DNA of 36,474 nucleotides from Candidatus Gastranaerophilales bacterium (GTDB lineage Bacteria > Cyanobacteriota > Vampirovibrionia > Gastranaerophilales > Gastranaerophilaceae), in contig CALVBB010000020.1 in NCBI GenBank assembly GCA_944325705.1, positions 1 to 36,474 on the forward strand, given 5' to 3'. The notes under the pieces were generated by a model. The model was not told the DNA's origin and did no database searches. It saw only the letters and a program-made list of their open reading frames with translations. Shown here in pieces: positions 1 to 6,568 of the stretch. A program made the position numbers and the translations under genes. Within the stretch, counting starts at the first letter, position 1, and each line of letters opens with the position of its first letter.

Positions 1-378
1 AAAGATGCATACTGGGTTGTCAATGATGGTTCACGTACTACATTCGTGTTATCTGACGGAACTTTTGTTAGTATATTAGCATATTCGGGTTATGGCTCGA
101 CAGAAGGGAGTTCTAATGCTGACGGTAGTATTGTTGGTAATACTACCGGTACTGACCCCAGAATTATTGTTGACTTAAACGCTTCAAAAACTCCTAATAA
201 ATTTGGCAGGGATACCTTTCTGCTGCAGCGTGTTGCAGGTAAAGGAGTAATGCCTTACGGATACAACGAGGATGATGATACGGTTAATGATAATTGTTCG
301 AAAACCGGTTCGGGCTTTATGTGCGCTGCAAAGTTGATGCGTGAAGGCTGGGATATGAAAGATGATCACCCGTGGTAA
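1..378 (+). CDS. Pseudopilin (type IV pilin / type II secretion-like), C-terminal part
   Basis: The reading frame is open from the first base, so the gene begins upstream of the window and only the last 125 residues are seen. The N-terminal prepilin helix that would prove the family is missing. What remains looks like the globular domain of a type IV pilin-like protein: it opens with an aromatic-rich strand (KDAYWVVNDGSRTTFVLSDG), has short beta-type segments rich in Gly, Ser, Asn and Asp, and carries two cysteines near the end (in NDNCSKTG and FMCAAK) that could form the C-terminal disulfide loop of pilins. The final MREGWDMKDDHPW resembles the C-terminus I associate with many pseudopilins of gut Melainabacteria. 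Such proteins are inner-membrane anchored and assemble into pili or secretion pseudopili. A clear hairpin terminator follows. The family call is from memory of similar sequences and the partner machinery is not in view. Confidence 0.6.
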   Translation, partial: KDAYWVVNDGSRTTFVLSDGTFVSILAYSGYGSTEGSSNADGSIVGNTTGTDPRIIVDLNASKTPNKFGRDTFLLQRVAGKGVMPYGYNEDDDTVNDNCSKTGSGFMCAAKLMREGWDMKDDHPW

Positions 379-387
379 ACAGCTTAA

Positions 388-421
388 AAGCCCTGCTTTT
401 TAAGGCAGGGCTTCCGTTTTA
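388..421. terminator. Rho-independent terminator after the pseudopilin gene
   Basis: A perfect 9-bp stem, AAGCCCTGC at 388-396 pairing with GCAGGGCTT at 405-413, encloses an 8-nt loop and is followed by a T-rich tract (CCGTTTT). It lies 10 nt after the pseudopilin stop codon. Because the left arm is preceded by A-rich sequence, it could also end transcription coming from the opposite-strand gene at 450-653. Confidence 0.85.
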
Positions 422-449
422 TATCGTTTGGATATTTTGGGCTTGTTTA

Positions 450-653
450 TTAATTGTTGCTTAGAACTAATCTGAAAGTTGCAAGATTTTTGATAGAGAG
501 CATTGCGTGTTTGTTGTGCTGCTCTTCTGAAATATTGAAGATTCTAATAATTCTCTGGATTTCTTCCAAATCTTTTCTTGAATTGATTTTATAAACATTC
601 TTGATTGGATCAGAAACTACAGACATCATTGTATTTAATTCTTGTTCTTTCAT
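450..653 (-). CDS. Small protein of unknown function, 67 aa
   Basis: I do not recognise this protein. It is a short, charged, probably helical polypeptide without a signal peptide or membrane segment, starting MKEQELNTMMSVVSDPIKN and ending in a hydrophobic stretch (ATFRLVLSNN). Support for it being real comes from a good ribosome binding site (AAAGAGGA about 7 nt before the ATG) and from its position facing the terminator of the pseudopilin gene, which can serve both strands. It stands alone: the next gene on the same strand, mazG, starts far upstream and ends 139 bp away. The coding call is moderate because the gene is so short. Confidence 0.55.
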   Translation of the reverse strand: MKEQELNTMMSVVSDPIKNVYKINSRKDLEEIQRIIRIFNISEEQHNKHAMLSIKNLATFRLVLSNN

Positions 654-792
654 ATTAATCCTCTTTCCTTATATTTCTATAAAGGATTTTTTTCTAAAGA
701 AATTGCCTTTTTGAAACAATACCCCTTAATATTTGTTAACATAACCCTGAAATGAGATTATTACCGGCTTTTAAGCGTTGGAGGCCTAACTT

Positions 793-1563
793 CTAATTTA
801 GCGCTTTTTTGGCAGTTTTCCATAATTGGTCATATTCTTCAAGAGAATATTCAGTTAATGGTTTGTCAGCCAGTTCTTCCATTTTCTTAAATCTACTTAT
901 AAACTTTTTGTTTGCCTTTAAGAGAGCCTGCTCTGCGTCAATTTTGTTCCAGCGTGCAAGATTCACAACCGCAAACAGAATATCGCCGAATTCCTCTTCC
1001 ATAAGATCCCGGTTCTCTGCCTGTTTTGCCTCCTGAAATTCTTTAAATTCTGATTTTATACAGTCGTATAATGAAGCCTCATCCGGCCACTCAAACCCCT
1101 GCTTAACAGCCTTTTTGCTGATTTTCTGGGCGCTCATCAGTGCGGATTGCGCTTTTGAAACTCCGTCCATTGCGGATTTCCTGTGCTTTTTTTCTTCCGC
1201 TTTTAATTTATCCCAGTTATCAAGGATTTCTTTGGTGGAAGAAACTTTTGTATTACCGAAAACATGCGGATGTCTGTGGATAATTTTATTTTTAATCCCA
1301 CGTGTAACATCTTCTAATGTAAAAGCGCCTTCTTCGCTTGCAATCTGTGCGTGGAGCACTACCTGCAACAAAACATCGCCGAGTTCTTCCTGAAGATGTT
1401 TCATGTCATTGTCATCCATTGCATCAACTGCCTCGTAAGCTTCTTCAAGCATATTTGGACGCAGTGACTGGTGTGTCTGCTCTCTGTCCCACTGACAGCC
1501 GTCAGGCGCACGCAGCCGTGCTATTACCTCTACAAATTCTTTTAATTCTTCCACATATCCCAT
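793..1563 (-). CDS. mazG: Nucleoside triphosphate pyrophosphohydrolase MazG
   Basis: MazG hydrolyses nucleoside triphosphates to monophosphates and pyrophosphate in the cytoplasm, cleansing the nucleotide pool and, in some bacteria, lowering alarmone levels. The 256-residue protein has the two tandem MazG domains of the full-length family. The first contains the metal-binding pattern ExxE-x12-ExxD (in LEEAYEAVDAM and LQEELGDVLLQ) and the typical N-terminal LRAPDGCQWDREQTHQSLRP. The HRHPHVFG segment closes the first domain. The second domain has EFKEFQEA...MEEEFGDILFAVVN. An upstream in-frame TTG would add six residues, but I prefer the ATG at 1563 because an extended -10 promoter ends six bases before it, predicting a leaderless mRNA. 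The gene appears to be monocistronic; the neighbouring regulator remnant at 1590-1901 lies just upstream on the same strand. Confidence 0.93.
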   Translation of the reverse strand: MGYVEELKEFVEVIARLRAPDGCQWDREQTHQSLRPNMLEEAYEAVDAMDDNDMKHLQEELGDVLLQVVLHAQIASEEGAFTLEDVTRGIKNKIIHRHPHVFGNTKVSSTKEILDNWDKLKAEEKKHRKSAMDGVSKAQSALMSAQKISKKAVKQGFEWPDEASLYDCIKSEFKEFQEAKQAENRDLMEEEFGDILFAVVNLARWNKIDAEQALLKANKKFISRFKKMEELADKPLTEYSLEEYDQLWKTAKKALN

Positions 1564-1578
1564 ATTTCTATGATAGCA
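1564..1578 (-). promoter_or_regulatory. Extended -10 promoter of mazG, predicted leaderless start
   Basis: Read on the minus strand the sequence is TGC-TATCAT-AGAAAT-ATG: an extended -10 element (TGn plus TATCAT at 1575-1570) followed by exactly six bases and the mazG ATG. Transcription starting about seven bases after the -10 box would begin on the start codon. No Shine-Dalgarno sequence fits between them. No convincing -35 box is present, as expected for an extended -10 promoter. Confidence 0.6.
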
Positions 1579-1589
1579 CAAAGGTTAAT

Positions 1590-1901
1590 TTAATTAATTA
1601 AATCTTTATGAATTTTATACAAAATTTGAAGATGTTTTTCATCTGCGTACTGCAGAAGTTTTTTAAACTCGTCTTTTATGTAGTTTTTATCTTTCAGACC
1701 GTCAAAGTTGAAAAACTCTTTAATTTCAACATCCAGAACGTTCGCAATGCGTTCAAGTGTTTCTATTGAGGGGTAAGAACCGGCAATTTCCAGTTTTGAG
1801 ATGTGTTTGGTATCTCTGCCGATAAGTTCAGCAAGCTTTTCCTGTGTAAGTCCCCGGCTCTTGCGCAGTTGTTTTATTCTTATTGCTAATAACTCTTTTG
1901 T
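1590..1901 (-). pseudogene. XRE-family HTH regulator, start codon lost
   Basis: On the minus strand a frame ending in TAA at 1590-1592 reads ...KQLRKSRGLTQEKLAELIGR, followed by DTKHISKLE and SIETLERIANVLDVEIKEFF. This is a textbook Cro/C1-type (HTH_3) DNA-binding domain with its recognition-helix region, followed by a short charged tail ending HKDLIN. Upstream, the frame runs only to a TAA at about 1932-1934 and contains no ATG, GTG or TTG before the domain, so no normal translation start exists. From about 1902 onward the same DNA is better explained as a glycosyltransferase remnant on the plus strand. I conclude that a deletion or insertion removed the 5' end of this regulator. A rare non-canonical start (CTG or ATA/ATT) would be the alternative. 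No frameshifts or stops interrupt the remaining ~103 codons, so the event may be recent. Confidence 0.75.
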
Positions 1902-2210
1902 GTACGGAAAAGCTATATTGATAAATACGGCTTATTTGATGTTGTTTATGAAAACGGGTACTGTGAGGAAGTTGATTTTTCGTTGGCTGTCAGAAATCGA
2001 GGTCTGCGCTGTGTTCTTATAGATAATTTGTATGTGATACATCATAAAAATAAAAGTTTTAAGAATACCCGTTCGGAGGCATTAACCAATAATAACAAAA
2101 TTTTATACAGCCGCTGGGGAAAGTTTTTTCATCAAAAAGATTGCTCTATGACGGATGATAGGACTATGAGCGATTTTATTGTAGAGGTTTTGGCATTTTT
2201 AACGGTGTGA
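1902..2210 (+). pseudogene. C-terminal remnant of a family 2 glycosyltransferase
   Basis: The frame, open from 1893, reads SYIDKYGLFDVVYENGYCEE followed by VDFSLAVRNRGLRCVL and then YVIHHKNKSF. This is the acceptor-side region of GT2 enzymes, where the [ED]-D motif (here EEVDF) follows the conserved GLFDE-type segment and precedes a His-containing strand (YVIHH). The nucleotide-sugar-binding N-terminal half, about 200 residues in the family, is absent, and the homology begins abruptly beside the truncated regulator. A GTG/ATG at about 1983 opens the frame formally but would give a non-functional tail, so I treat it as a remnant. It ends in TGA at 2208-2210, only 22 nt before a second glycosyltransferase-like remnant, suggesting that an entire glycan gene cluster has decayed here. 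Confidence 0.7.
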
Positions 2211-2232
2211 TATTGCTTGTGGCTAAAATTAA

Positions 2233-2481
2233 GAAACAAATATAATTTACCGCAAGCATTCCGGAGATATTAATAAACTTATGGATGAATGGTGGTATTA
2301 TATTGAAAACTACTCCAAACGCGACCAGCTATCTCTTTCTTATGTATTATGGAAAAATCAGGTGAAAATTGAAGATATAAGTATTCCAAACGCAAGAATT
2401 GACGATAAAAATTTTAAGATGTTTTCTCATAACCCGGAAAGAACAATAACCGGCAAAATTTTAAGTTTTATTTTCAGGTAA
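2233..2481 (+). pseudogene. C-terminal remnant resembling a DUF616 (TOD1/MUCI70) glycosyltransferase
   Basis: The frame, preceded by an in-frame TAA at 2230, reads NIIYRKHSGDINKLMDEWW then YYIENYSKRDQLSLSYVLWK. The pattern R-x-H followed by MxEWWxxI...S-x-RDQLSLxYxxWK is what I recall from the C-terminal part of DUF616 (TOD1/MUCI70-type) glycosyltransferases, which are around 200 residues or more. Only about 82 codons remain. An ATG at 2281 starts the MDEWWYY segment, but no ribosome binding site precedes it and the upstream codons are still homologous-looking, so it is best seen as the tail of a truncated gene. The assignment rests on motif memory and needs a profile search. Confidence 0.5.
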
Positions 2482-2560
2482 AATTTGCAACTAAAGTATA
2501 AGTATTTTTTTTAACAATACACCAAAAGGTTGATTGATATATAAAAAGTTATGATATTCT

Positions 2561-2593
2561 TATAATGTAAAGTATTTACACACAGAGAGAGAG
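2561..2593 (+). promoter_or_regulatory. -10 box and ribosome binding site for the 2603-3430 operon
   Basis: A consensus TATAAT lies at 2561-2566 after an A/T-rich spacer. No strong -35 box is found at the standard distance. A purine-rich GAGAGAGAGG stretch at about 2583-2592 ends 9-10 nt before the ATG at 2603 and can act as the ribosome binding site. This gives a leader of roughly 30 nt, unlike the leaderless-type starts elsewhere in the window. Confidence 0.45.
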
Positions 2594-2602
2594 GATTATA
2601 TA

Positions 2603-3055
2603 ATGGGAAGTTTTTCAATTGATGCGGTTCGTGAACGTCTGTTTAATTCGACAAAGCACGAAAAAGTTGTGTCCAGAACTTCAAATCCGTTCGCTGCTAC
2701 TTCTTTCAAAGGTAACGTTTTAACAGCTGATGTTTTTGAAACAAAGGACAAAACAAGTTTTACAGGAAAATTAAAGGCCAGCGCGCTTGTTAGTTCAATT
2801 TCTAACATTGGCGCAAAAATCCGTTCCGGTATTGAATCTGTTGCAGAATTTGGTAAAAAGGTTAAAGACAGCGTAATCGGCGGCTGGAACAAGTTAAATG
2901 AAATTGAAATCTCCATTGCAAATCCGGTTAAATCTTTGAAAGAAAGCTGGAATGCAATGCAGGATAATATGATTGTTAATAATTATGCTAAAAAAGAACC
3001 TGCTCAGTTGGAAACTATGTTGAAAAATGAGCTTGGACTTTCAGTTGCGGCTTAA
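2603..3055 (+). CDS. Protein of unknown function, 150 aa, first gene of a two-gene operon
   Basis: I do not recognise this family. The protein is basic, has no signal peptide and no clear membrane helix. Residues 28-45 read NPFAATSFKGNVLTADVF; the S-F-K-G-N core resembles the SFSGN near the N-terminus of another small unknown protein in this window (23741-24061). The middle (about 55-100) contains short amphipathic or weakly hydrophobic helices (ALVSSISNIGAKIRSGIESV), and the C-terminus is charged and helical. A purine-rich ribosome binding site precedes the ATG. The next gene starts 9 nt after the stop with its own strong AAGGAGG, so the two are surely co-transcribed and a terminator closes the unit. 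It is probably lineage-restricted. Confidence 0.75.
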   Translation: MGSFSIDAVRERLFNSTKHEKVVSRTSNPFAATSFKGNVLTADVFETKDKTSFTGKLKASALVSSISNIGAKIRSGIESVAEFGKKVKDSVIGGWNKLNEIEISIANPVKSLKESWNAMQDNMIVNNYAKKEPAQLETMLKNELGLSVAA

Positions 3056-3064
3056 GGAGGATAG

Positions 3065-3430
3065 ATGATGGACAGAAGAAACGTTAAAAATATTATTGAT
3101 GCTTTAGCAATTCATCAGGATCCTGATTCTATCAGAGTTCTGAATGAAGTAGGAACAAATTCTTCAATTGATGAGGTTAGAGAAATGACTTCGCGTGCTC
3201 TTGTTAAAAAGAATGTGCACGATTCTCTTGAAGTTGTTATCTCAAATCAAGGCAAAGGTATTAACGATTTAAGTACACTTGTTGCTATGAGTACTATTAA
3301 TGAATTGCTTGCTCTCGATGACAAAACAGAAGCAATCAAAATTCTTGAAGATACCGTTGCAAACCACTCTGAAGAAGACGTCAGAGATAACGCACGTTCA
3401 GTAAAAGCATTAATGGCTCTAAGCTGCTAA
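3065..3430 (+). CDS. Helical protein of unknown function, 121 aa, second gene of the operon
   Basis: The protein is acidic, wholly cytoplasmic in appearance, and predicted by eye to be alpha-helical. Its layout recalls two or three HEAT/ARM-like helical pairs (IDALAIHQDPDSIRVLNEVG; TLVAMSTINELLALDDKTEA; KILEDTVANHSEEDVRDNAR), each with D/N-rich turns, but I cannot assign it to a family. A strong Shine-Dalgarno AAGGAGG at 3053-3059 overlaps the end of the preceding gene. Two adjacent ATG codons (3065 and 3068) are possible starts; spacing slightly favours the second. The operon ends in a strong hairpin terminator. A scaffold or protein-interaction role is a guess from the repeat-like architecture only. 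Confidence 0.75.
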   Translation: MMDRRNVKNIIDALAIHQDPDSIRVLNEVGTNSSIDEVREMTSRALVKKNVHDSLEVVISNQGKGINDLSTLVAMSTINELLALDDKTEAIKILEDTVANHSEEDVRDNARSVKALMALSC

Positions 3431-3461
3431 TAATTCAGTCGTAATTGCAGTTAATATAAAT

Positions 3462-3497
3462 AAAACTCCGGTTAGCTATATAAACCGGAGTTTTTAG
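3462..3497 (+). terminator. Rho-independent terminator of the two-gene operon
   Basis: A 12-bp perfect stem (AAAACTCCGGTT at 3462-3473 with AACCGGAGTTTT at 3483-3494) encloses a 9-nt loop and ends in a T run. It lies 31 nt after the stop codon at 3430. Confidence 0.9.
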
Positions 3498-3544
3498 TGT
3501 TTCTGTTCTGAACTTATATCGCAGTTTACACTGAAGCCTCCTGC

Positions 3545-3649
3545 CATCTCCCCCCCCCTGAACTCTTTTGCCGCAAATTTTGTTTTCTAGCAAAATGGTT
3601 CACGGTGACTGGGTTTAAGTTCAGGGAGATGCTGAAATAAATTCAGCAT
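3545..3649. repeat. Long inverted repeat with poly-C tract, plus adjoining hairpin
   Basis: The arms CATCT-C9-TGAACT (3545-3564) and AGTTCAGGGAGATG (3618-3631) are inverted copies, except that the left arm has nine C where the right arm predicts three. A second perfect hairpin (ATGCTGAA at 3629-3636 with TTCAGCAT at 3642-3649) abuts the right arm. The 53-nt interior has no reading frame of note. It lies between two convergent transcription units and resembles a dispersed palindromic intergenic repeat; only this copy is in the window. Confidence 0.6.
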
Positions 3650-3694
3650 GACAATATTTGTATATCAGGAGAAAACGTGGATTTTAATTAATGT

Positions 3695-4963
3695 TTATTT
3701 ATTGAAATAAAATCCGTCAGCTTTAAATCTGTCTATTACTTCCTGAAGCTGTTCGTCACTGCATACAAATGATAGTCTGAAAAATCCCTCGCCATGTGCG
3801 CCGAACGCGTTGCCCGGAACAAGAACAACTCCTGATTTTTCTAATACATCCGCACAGAAATCAAATGCCGAGGAGTATTTTTGAGGTATAGGCAGCCAGA
3901 GGTAGAAGGTTGTATGCGGCACTTTAGCTTCATCTATCGGCCAGCCGAGTTCTTTAAATCCTTTTACAATAATTGCCTGTTTGTGTTTGTAGTTTTTGTT
4001 GCCTTCTTCAATGTATCTGTCGCCGGCTTCAGAGTTAAGTATGTAAGCACATGCCTTCTGGAGCGCTTTAAAGATACCGTTGTCGATGGTTGACTTGCCT
4101 TTCCCGAGCCGCTGTACAATTTCCGGATTCCCGCAAACCCAGCCTAAACGCCAGCCGGTTATAGCATAAGGTTTTGAAAGGCTGAAAAATTCAACAGCAA
4201 TGTCTTTTGCTCCATCTAATTCAAAGATGCTGAAAGGTTTTTCTTTTTCGTCAAAGTATAAGTCGCAGTATGCCGCATCAGAAATTAAAAGAATTTCGTG
4301 TTTTTTACAAAAATCAATTACTGATTTTGCGTATTCTTTTGTAGTGCTTACACCGAGCGGGTTGTTCGGGTAATTTATGATAAGCGCCTTAACATTATCC
4401 GGATTATAGCCGTCTTTGGTGAGTTTATCAAAGATTTCGTCAAGATTTGGCTTGAAATCGTTTTCGTAGGTCAAAGGCATCGGATACGCAATTCCGCCCG
4501 AGCACTGTACAAACTGCAGGTATGAAGCATACCCCGGATCAGGCACAAGAATAATATCTTTCTCAAGCCGGTTTTCTTTCGGAGTGATCAAAAACCTAAC
4601 GAGGTTTGCAATCCCTTCTTTAGAACCCATAAGCGAAAATATTTCAGTATCAGGGTTAAGTTCTACGCCGAAACGGTTCTTCATCCTTTCTGCTATTGCT
4701 TTTCTAAAGTAAGCTTCACCCTTCGGAGTTGAATAAAGATGAATTCCGTCCTCATCAAGAACCTCTTTAAGTTTATCAAGAAGTTCTTTTGGCGGAGCCG
4801 CTGTCGGAGCGCCCATAGACAAAGAAATCGGTGCTCTGTTTCTCTTTATTAAATCTGGTTTTAACTGTTCGGTTTTTTCTTTTAGCTTAAACATAATATA
4901 AGTGTCAAGCGACATTACGTCTTTGTTAAAAAGTTTTTCTGCTAAATTTTCTCCTTTTTTCAT
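3695..4963 (-). CDS. Class I PLP aminotransferase, probable LL-diaminopimelate aminotransferase
   Basis: This is a fold-type I, PLP-dependent aminotransferase of 422 residues, a normal length. Conserved elements are visible in order: YSTPKGEAYFRKAIAERM (77-94), SLMGSKEGIANL (110-121), the NYPNNPLG substrate/cofactor loop (197-204), SDAAY (228-232, Asp to the pyridine nitrogen), the Schiff-base lysine K264 in SLSKPYAITGWRLGW, and a substrate-carboxylate Arg near the C-terminus in FFRLSF. The SKEGIAxL and VPDPGYASY motifs match the DapL-type enzymes of Cyanobacteria and related groups, which make LL-diaminopimelate directly from tetrahydrodipicolinate for lysine and peptidoglycan. Substrate specificity cannot be proved from sequence alone, so aspartate/alanine aminotransferase activity remains possible. 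It is the last gene of mlaE-mlaF-aminotransferase, starting 24 nt after mlaF with an AGAGGAT ribosome binding site. Confidence 0.85.
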   Translation of the reverse strand: MKKGENLAEKLFNKDVMSLDTYIMFKLKEKTEQLKPDLIKRNRAPISLSMGAPTAAPPKELLDKLKEVLDEDGIHLYSTPKGEAYFRKAIAERMKNRFGVELNPDTEIFSLMGSKEGIANLVRFLITPKENRLEKDIILVPDPGYASYLQFVQCSGGIAYPMPLTYENDFKPNLDEIFDKLTKDGYNPDNVKALIINYPNNPLGVSTTKEYAKSVIDFCKKHEILLISDAAYCDLYFDEKEKPFSIFELDGAKDIAVEFFSLSKPYAITGWRLGWVCGNPEIVQRLGKGKSTIDNGIFKALQKACAYILNSEAGDRYIEEGNKNYKHKQAIIVKGFKELGWPIDEAKVPHTTFYLWLPIPQKYSSAFDFCADVLEKSGVVLVPGNAFGAHGEGFFRLSFVCSDEQLQEVIDRFKADGFYFNK

Positions 4964-4987
4964 ATAAATATCCTCTTTTCTTAATTT

Positions 4988-5707
4988 TTAAGCAATCATT
5001 TTCATTGGGCCTTCGAGCGAGGCTGTTACAAACTGTTTTGTGTACGGGGTATTCTGTCTGAGCATTTCTTCCGGAGTTCCCGCGAACACTATTTTCCCGT
5101 CATAAAGCATGATGATTTTGTTTGCCGTTCGCGTAATTGTTGACATCTGGTGGGTCACGACAATTGAGGCAGCGTTGGTTTCCTGCTTGAGCCTTACTAT
5201 GTAATCTTCTATAAGTGTAGAAGATATAGGGTCAAGCCCTGCTGTCGGCTCGTCATAGAGAATTGTTTTCGGCTCTGTCACAATTGCACGGGCAAAGCTT
5301 ACACGTTTTTGCATACCGCCTGAAAGTTCAGAAGGAAATTTATTCTCAATTCCTTTTAAGCCGACAAGTTCAAGCTTTTGCTCAACTATTTTCTGTAATT
5401 CTTCTTCTGTATATTTGTTGCGGAGTTCGCGCCTTTCACGCAATGCAAAGGAAATATTATCCGCAACATTCAGAGAATCAAATAATGCAGAATACTGAAA
5501 TACCATAGCAATGTCGCCTTCTGATGTAATAATTTCTCCGCCGTCTTTTTCTATCAGCCCGCAGATGAGTTTCAGGATGGTGCTTTTGCCGGAGCCGCTA
5601 AATCCGACTATTGCAAGGGTTTCGCCGTCCTCAACCCTGAATGACACGTTATCTATAACCTTTTTATCATCAAATATTTTTACAAGATTTTTAACTTCAA
5701 TACTCAT
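4988..5707 (-). CDS. mlaF: ABC transporter ATPase of an Mla-type phospholipid transporter (MlaF-like)
   Basis: This is a complete 239-residue ABC ATPase. Walker A is GFSGSGKST (35-43), the Q-loop glutamine is Q71 in MVFQYSALFDSL, the ABC signature is LSGGMQKR (128-135), Walker B is TILYDEPTAGLDP (148-160) and the switch histidine is H186 in VVTHQM. The QYSALFDSLNV stretch and the LSGGM(Q/R)KR signature are typical of MlaF/Ttg2A/TGD3 ATPases, which power lipid movement between inner membrane and cell surface. The permease gene mlaE lies 15 nt upstream. The expected substrate-binding MCE-domain protein (MlaD) is not present here, since the next gene is an aminotransferase. Confidence 0.92.
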   Translation of the reverse strand: MSIEVKNLVKIFDDKKVIDNVSFRVEDGETLAIVGFSGSGKSTILKLICGLIEKDGGEIITSEGDIAMVFQYSALFDSLNVADNISFALRERRELRNKYTEEELQKIVEQKLELVGLKGIENKFPSELSGGMQKRVSFARAIVTEPKTILYDEPTAGLDPISSTLIEDYIVRLKQETNAASIVVTHQMSTITRTANKIIMLYDGKIVFAGTPEEMLRQNTPYTKQFVTASLEGPMKMIA

Positions 5708-5722
5708 AATTTGTCCTTTTTA

Positions 5723-6532
5723 TTAAAAGAAGAATATAATCGCGAAAATCATATCCCATATTACAATAGCAACAAAAGACCAGACGACAGCCTTTGTCGT
5801 GGCAAGACCGACACCTTTGGCGCCGCCTTTTGCAGCATAGCCACAGGCGCAGCTGATAAGAGCTATTGTTCCGCCAAAGCATATAGATTTTAAAATGCTT
5901 ACACTCAGGTCTTTCATATAAACGCCAAGCCATGCAGAATCAAAATAAGCTCTGTATCCGAGTTCTGTAGTCATAGTTGTGGTTACAGCCCCTGCAAGCA
6001 CGCCTACAATTGAAGCAATAATCACCACAACCGGCATCATAAATAATCCCGCTAATATTCGAGGAACAAAAAGATACCTTACAGGGTCTACTTTCAAAAC
6101 TTTCAGGGCGTCAATTTGTTCTGTTACACGCATTGTAGCGATTTCAGAGGCTATTGAGGAGCCTATCATCGAAATTATTGCAAACCCTGACATAATTGCT
6201 CCGACTTCTCTTACGATTAGTATTGTCATCAAAAGCCCGACAAAGTGGCCTCCGCCCTGTTTTACCATCTCTGAAGCAACCTGAGAGGCTACAATTATTG
6301 AGGTCATACCGACAATAGAAAGTGTAATCGGGAGTGAACTTATTCCAAAGCGTTCGCACTGCCACATAAGTTCTTTATGATTAACCTGAAACGCGAGGAT
6401 GTATTTCAGCGCGGCAAATCCGCTCTGAACAATTCCGCCTAGGGTATCCAAAAAATCAACAATTTCTTCGCTAAGACCTTTGTATATCTTATATGTTGCT
6501 GATTGTCTAAAGTATTTTTTGAGCGCTCCCAT
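5723..6532 (-). CDS. mlaE: MlaE-family permease of an Mla-type lipid ABC transporter
   Basis: The 269-residue protein is an integral inner-membrane protein of the MlaE/Ttg2B/TGD1 (DUF140) family. It starts with a short amphipathic region, then has about five to six hydrophobic segments. The most conserved parts are LPITLSIVGMTSIIVASQVA, the EVGAIMSGFAIISMIGSSIA segment with the family motif ASEIATMRVTEQIDAL, and the DPVRYLFVPRILAG loop, all textbook for the family. With MlaF it would form the transporter core for phospholipid trafficking. It is the first gene of the operon. A consensus -35/-10 promoter lies directly upstream, ending six bases before the ATG, and a perfect palindrome covers the -10 box. 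Confidence 0.93.
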   Translation of the reverse strand: MGALKKYFRQSATYKIYKGLSEEIVDFLDTLGGIVQSGFAALKYILAFQVNHKELMWQCERFGISSLPITLSIVGMTSIIVASQVASEMVKQGGGHFVGLLMTILIVREVGAIMSGFAIISMIGSSIASEIATMRVTEQIDALKVLKVDPVRYLFVPRILAGLFMMPVVVIIASIVGVLAGAVTTTMTTELGYRAYFDSAWLGVYMKDLSVSILKSICFGGTIALISCACGYAAKGGAKGVGLATTKAVVWSFVAIVIWDMIFAIIFFF

Positions 6533-6568
6533 TCCTTAATTATACTAAAAATTAAGGCTTAAAGTCAA
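6533..6568 (-). promoter_or_regulatory. mlaE promoter with overlapping palindrome
   Basis: On the minus strand TTGACT (6568-6563) and TATAAT (6544-6539) are separated by 18 bp, and the -10 box ends six bases before the mlaE ATG, predicting a leaderless or nearly leaderless mRNA. CCTTAATT at 6534-6541 and AATTAAGG at 6550-6557 form a perfect 8-bp inverted repeat that spans the -10 box, a plausible operator. Confidence 0.65.
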
